NCBI GenBank assembly: GCA_027032075.1
Contig: JALVOC010000188.1
Span: forward strand, 1 to 64,000
From: Chromatiales bacterium
GTDB taxonomy: Bacteria; Pseudomonadota; Gammaproteobacteria; UBA6429; Thiohalophilaceae
Reading direction: 5' to 3'
DNA length: 64,000 nt
Below the pieces are notes generated by a model that saw nothing but the letters and a program-made list of their open reading frames with translations, ran no database searches and was not told where the DNA came from. Positions 63,702 to 64,000 of the stretch are shown here, in pieces (position 1 is the first letter of the stretch; every line of letters begins with the position of its first letter). Made by a program: the position numbers and the translations under genes.

Positions 63702-64000
63702 TCAGTCGTCAAGCGTATCCAGCGCTTTCTGAAAACGATTGGCGTGGGAACGCTCGGCCTTGGCCAGGGTTTCAAACCAGTCAGCGATTTCATCGAAACC
63801 CTCTTCCCGCGCTGTTTTGGCCATGCCGGGATACATGTCGGTGTATTCGTGGGTTTCACCGGCGATGGCTGCTTTCAAATTGTCGCTGGTCGAACCGATT
63901 GGCAGACCGGTGGCGGGATCCCCGCTCTCTTCCAGATATTCCAGGTGACCGTGTGCATGCCCGGTTTCACCTTCGGCAGTGGAGCGAAAAACCGTGGCAA
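63702..64000 (-). CDS. Rubrerythrin (partial; start lies beyond the window)
   Basis: The last 98 residues of a diiron four-helix-bundle protein. Two ExxH ligand motifs are visible, in [15 protein letters not shown] and [11 protein letters not shown], together with [16 protein letters not shown]. The protein ends shortly after the second motif ([10 protein letters not shown]), so it has no C-terminal rubredoxin domain. Rubrerythrins reduce peroxide in anaerobic and microaerobic bacteria. It heads the rubrerythrin, Fe-S protein, DUF3501 cluster; the Fe-S protein may be its electron donor (inference). Confidence 0.9.
   Translation of the reverse strand, partial: ATVFRSTAEGETGHAHGHLEYLEESGDPATGLPIGSTSDNLKAAIAGETHEYTDMYPGMAKTAREEGFDEIADWFETLAKAERSHANRFQKALDTLDD

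Overview
The window is a chromosomal segment of a gammaproteobacterium capable of anaerobic respiration. The evidence for this is a block of conserved housekeeping gene orders typical of Gammaproteobacteria (suhB / trmJ-cysE-iscRSUA-hscBA-fdx-iscX-rlmN-pilF-hisS-yfgM-bamB-der; queA-tgt-yajC-secD-secF; pcnB-folK-dNK-panB-panC-panD; xseA beside guaB) and a Tat-type (clade I) nitrous oxide reductase operon. A SoxK-like lipoprotein and a DsrE-like exported protein hint at sulfur chemistry. No genus is assigned, because nothing here is decisive. No phage, transposase, CRISPR array or rRNA was seen. One tRNA gene is present.

Layout. 0.1-2.7 kb: guaA and, divergently, endonuclease IV. 2.8-10.6 kb: nos operon on the minus strand, nosR-Z-D-F-Y-L, preceded by a near-consensus FNR/DNR box and with an intrinsic terminator hairpin between nosZ and nosD. 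11.2-15.2 kb: a DsrE-like exported protein and, divergently, a 1058-residue lipoprotein that joins a haem-binding domain, a cytochrome c domain, two Cys-rich beta repeats and a sugar-dehydrogenase-type beta-propeller. 15.7-22.4 kb: pyruvate phosphate dikinase, a membrane Ser/Thr kinase and a coiled-coil lipoprotein. 22.5-26.9 kb: guaB, a SoxK-like lipoprotein, xseA and an M23 peptidase. 27-34 kb: der, bamB, yfgM, hisS, pilF, rlmN. 34-42.6 kb: the complete isc Fe-S assembly operon, cysE, trmJ, suhB. 43-48.7 kb: sec/queuosine operon. 48.7-49.8 kb: gene-poor stretch ending in tRNA-Leu(CAA). 50-52.8 kb: PEP carboxylase. 52.9-56 kb: an orphan multi-PAS histidine kinase. 56.3-61.3 kb: pantothenate/folate/poly(A) polymerase operon. 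61.5-64 kb: DUF3501 protein, GlpC/HdrB-like Fe-S protein and a rubrerythrin cut by the window end.

How the genes work together. NosZ reduces N2O in the periplasm. NosD, NosF, NosY and NosL serve its copper-centre assembly and NosR feeds it electrons. The nearby lipoprotein with haem and propeller domains and the DsrE-like protein may form a second periplasmic redox module. An FNR-like site between them suggests shared low-oxygen control, but this is inference. PPDK and PEPC provide C3/C4 interconversion. The isc operon supplies Fe-S clusters for NosR, RlmN and the Fe-S protein near the right end. guaB and guaA, normally adjacent, lie in the same orientation but are separated by about 20.8 kb that contains the nos and kinase genes, which suggests this block was inserted.
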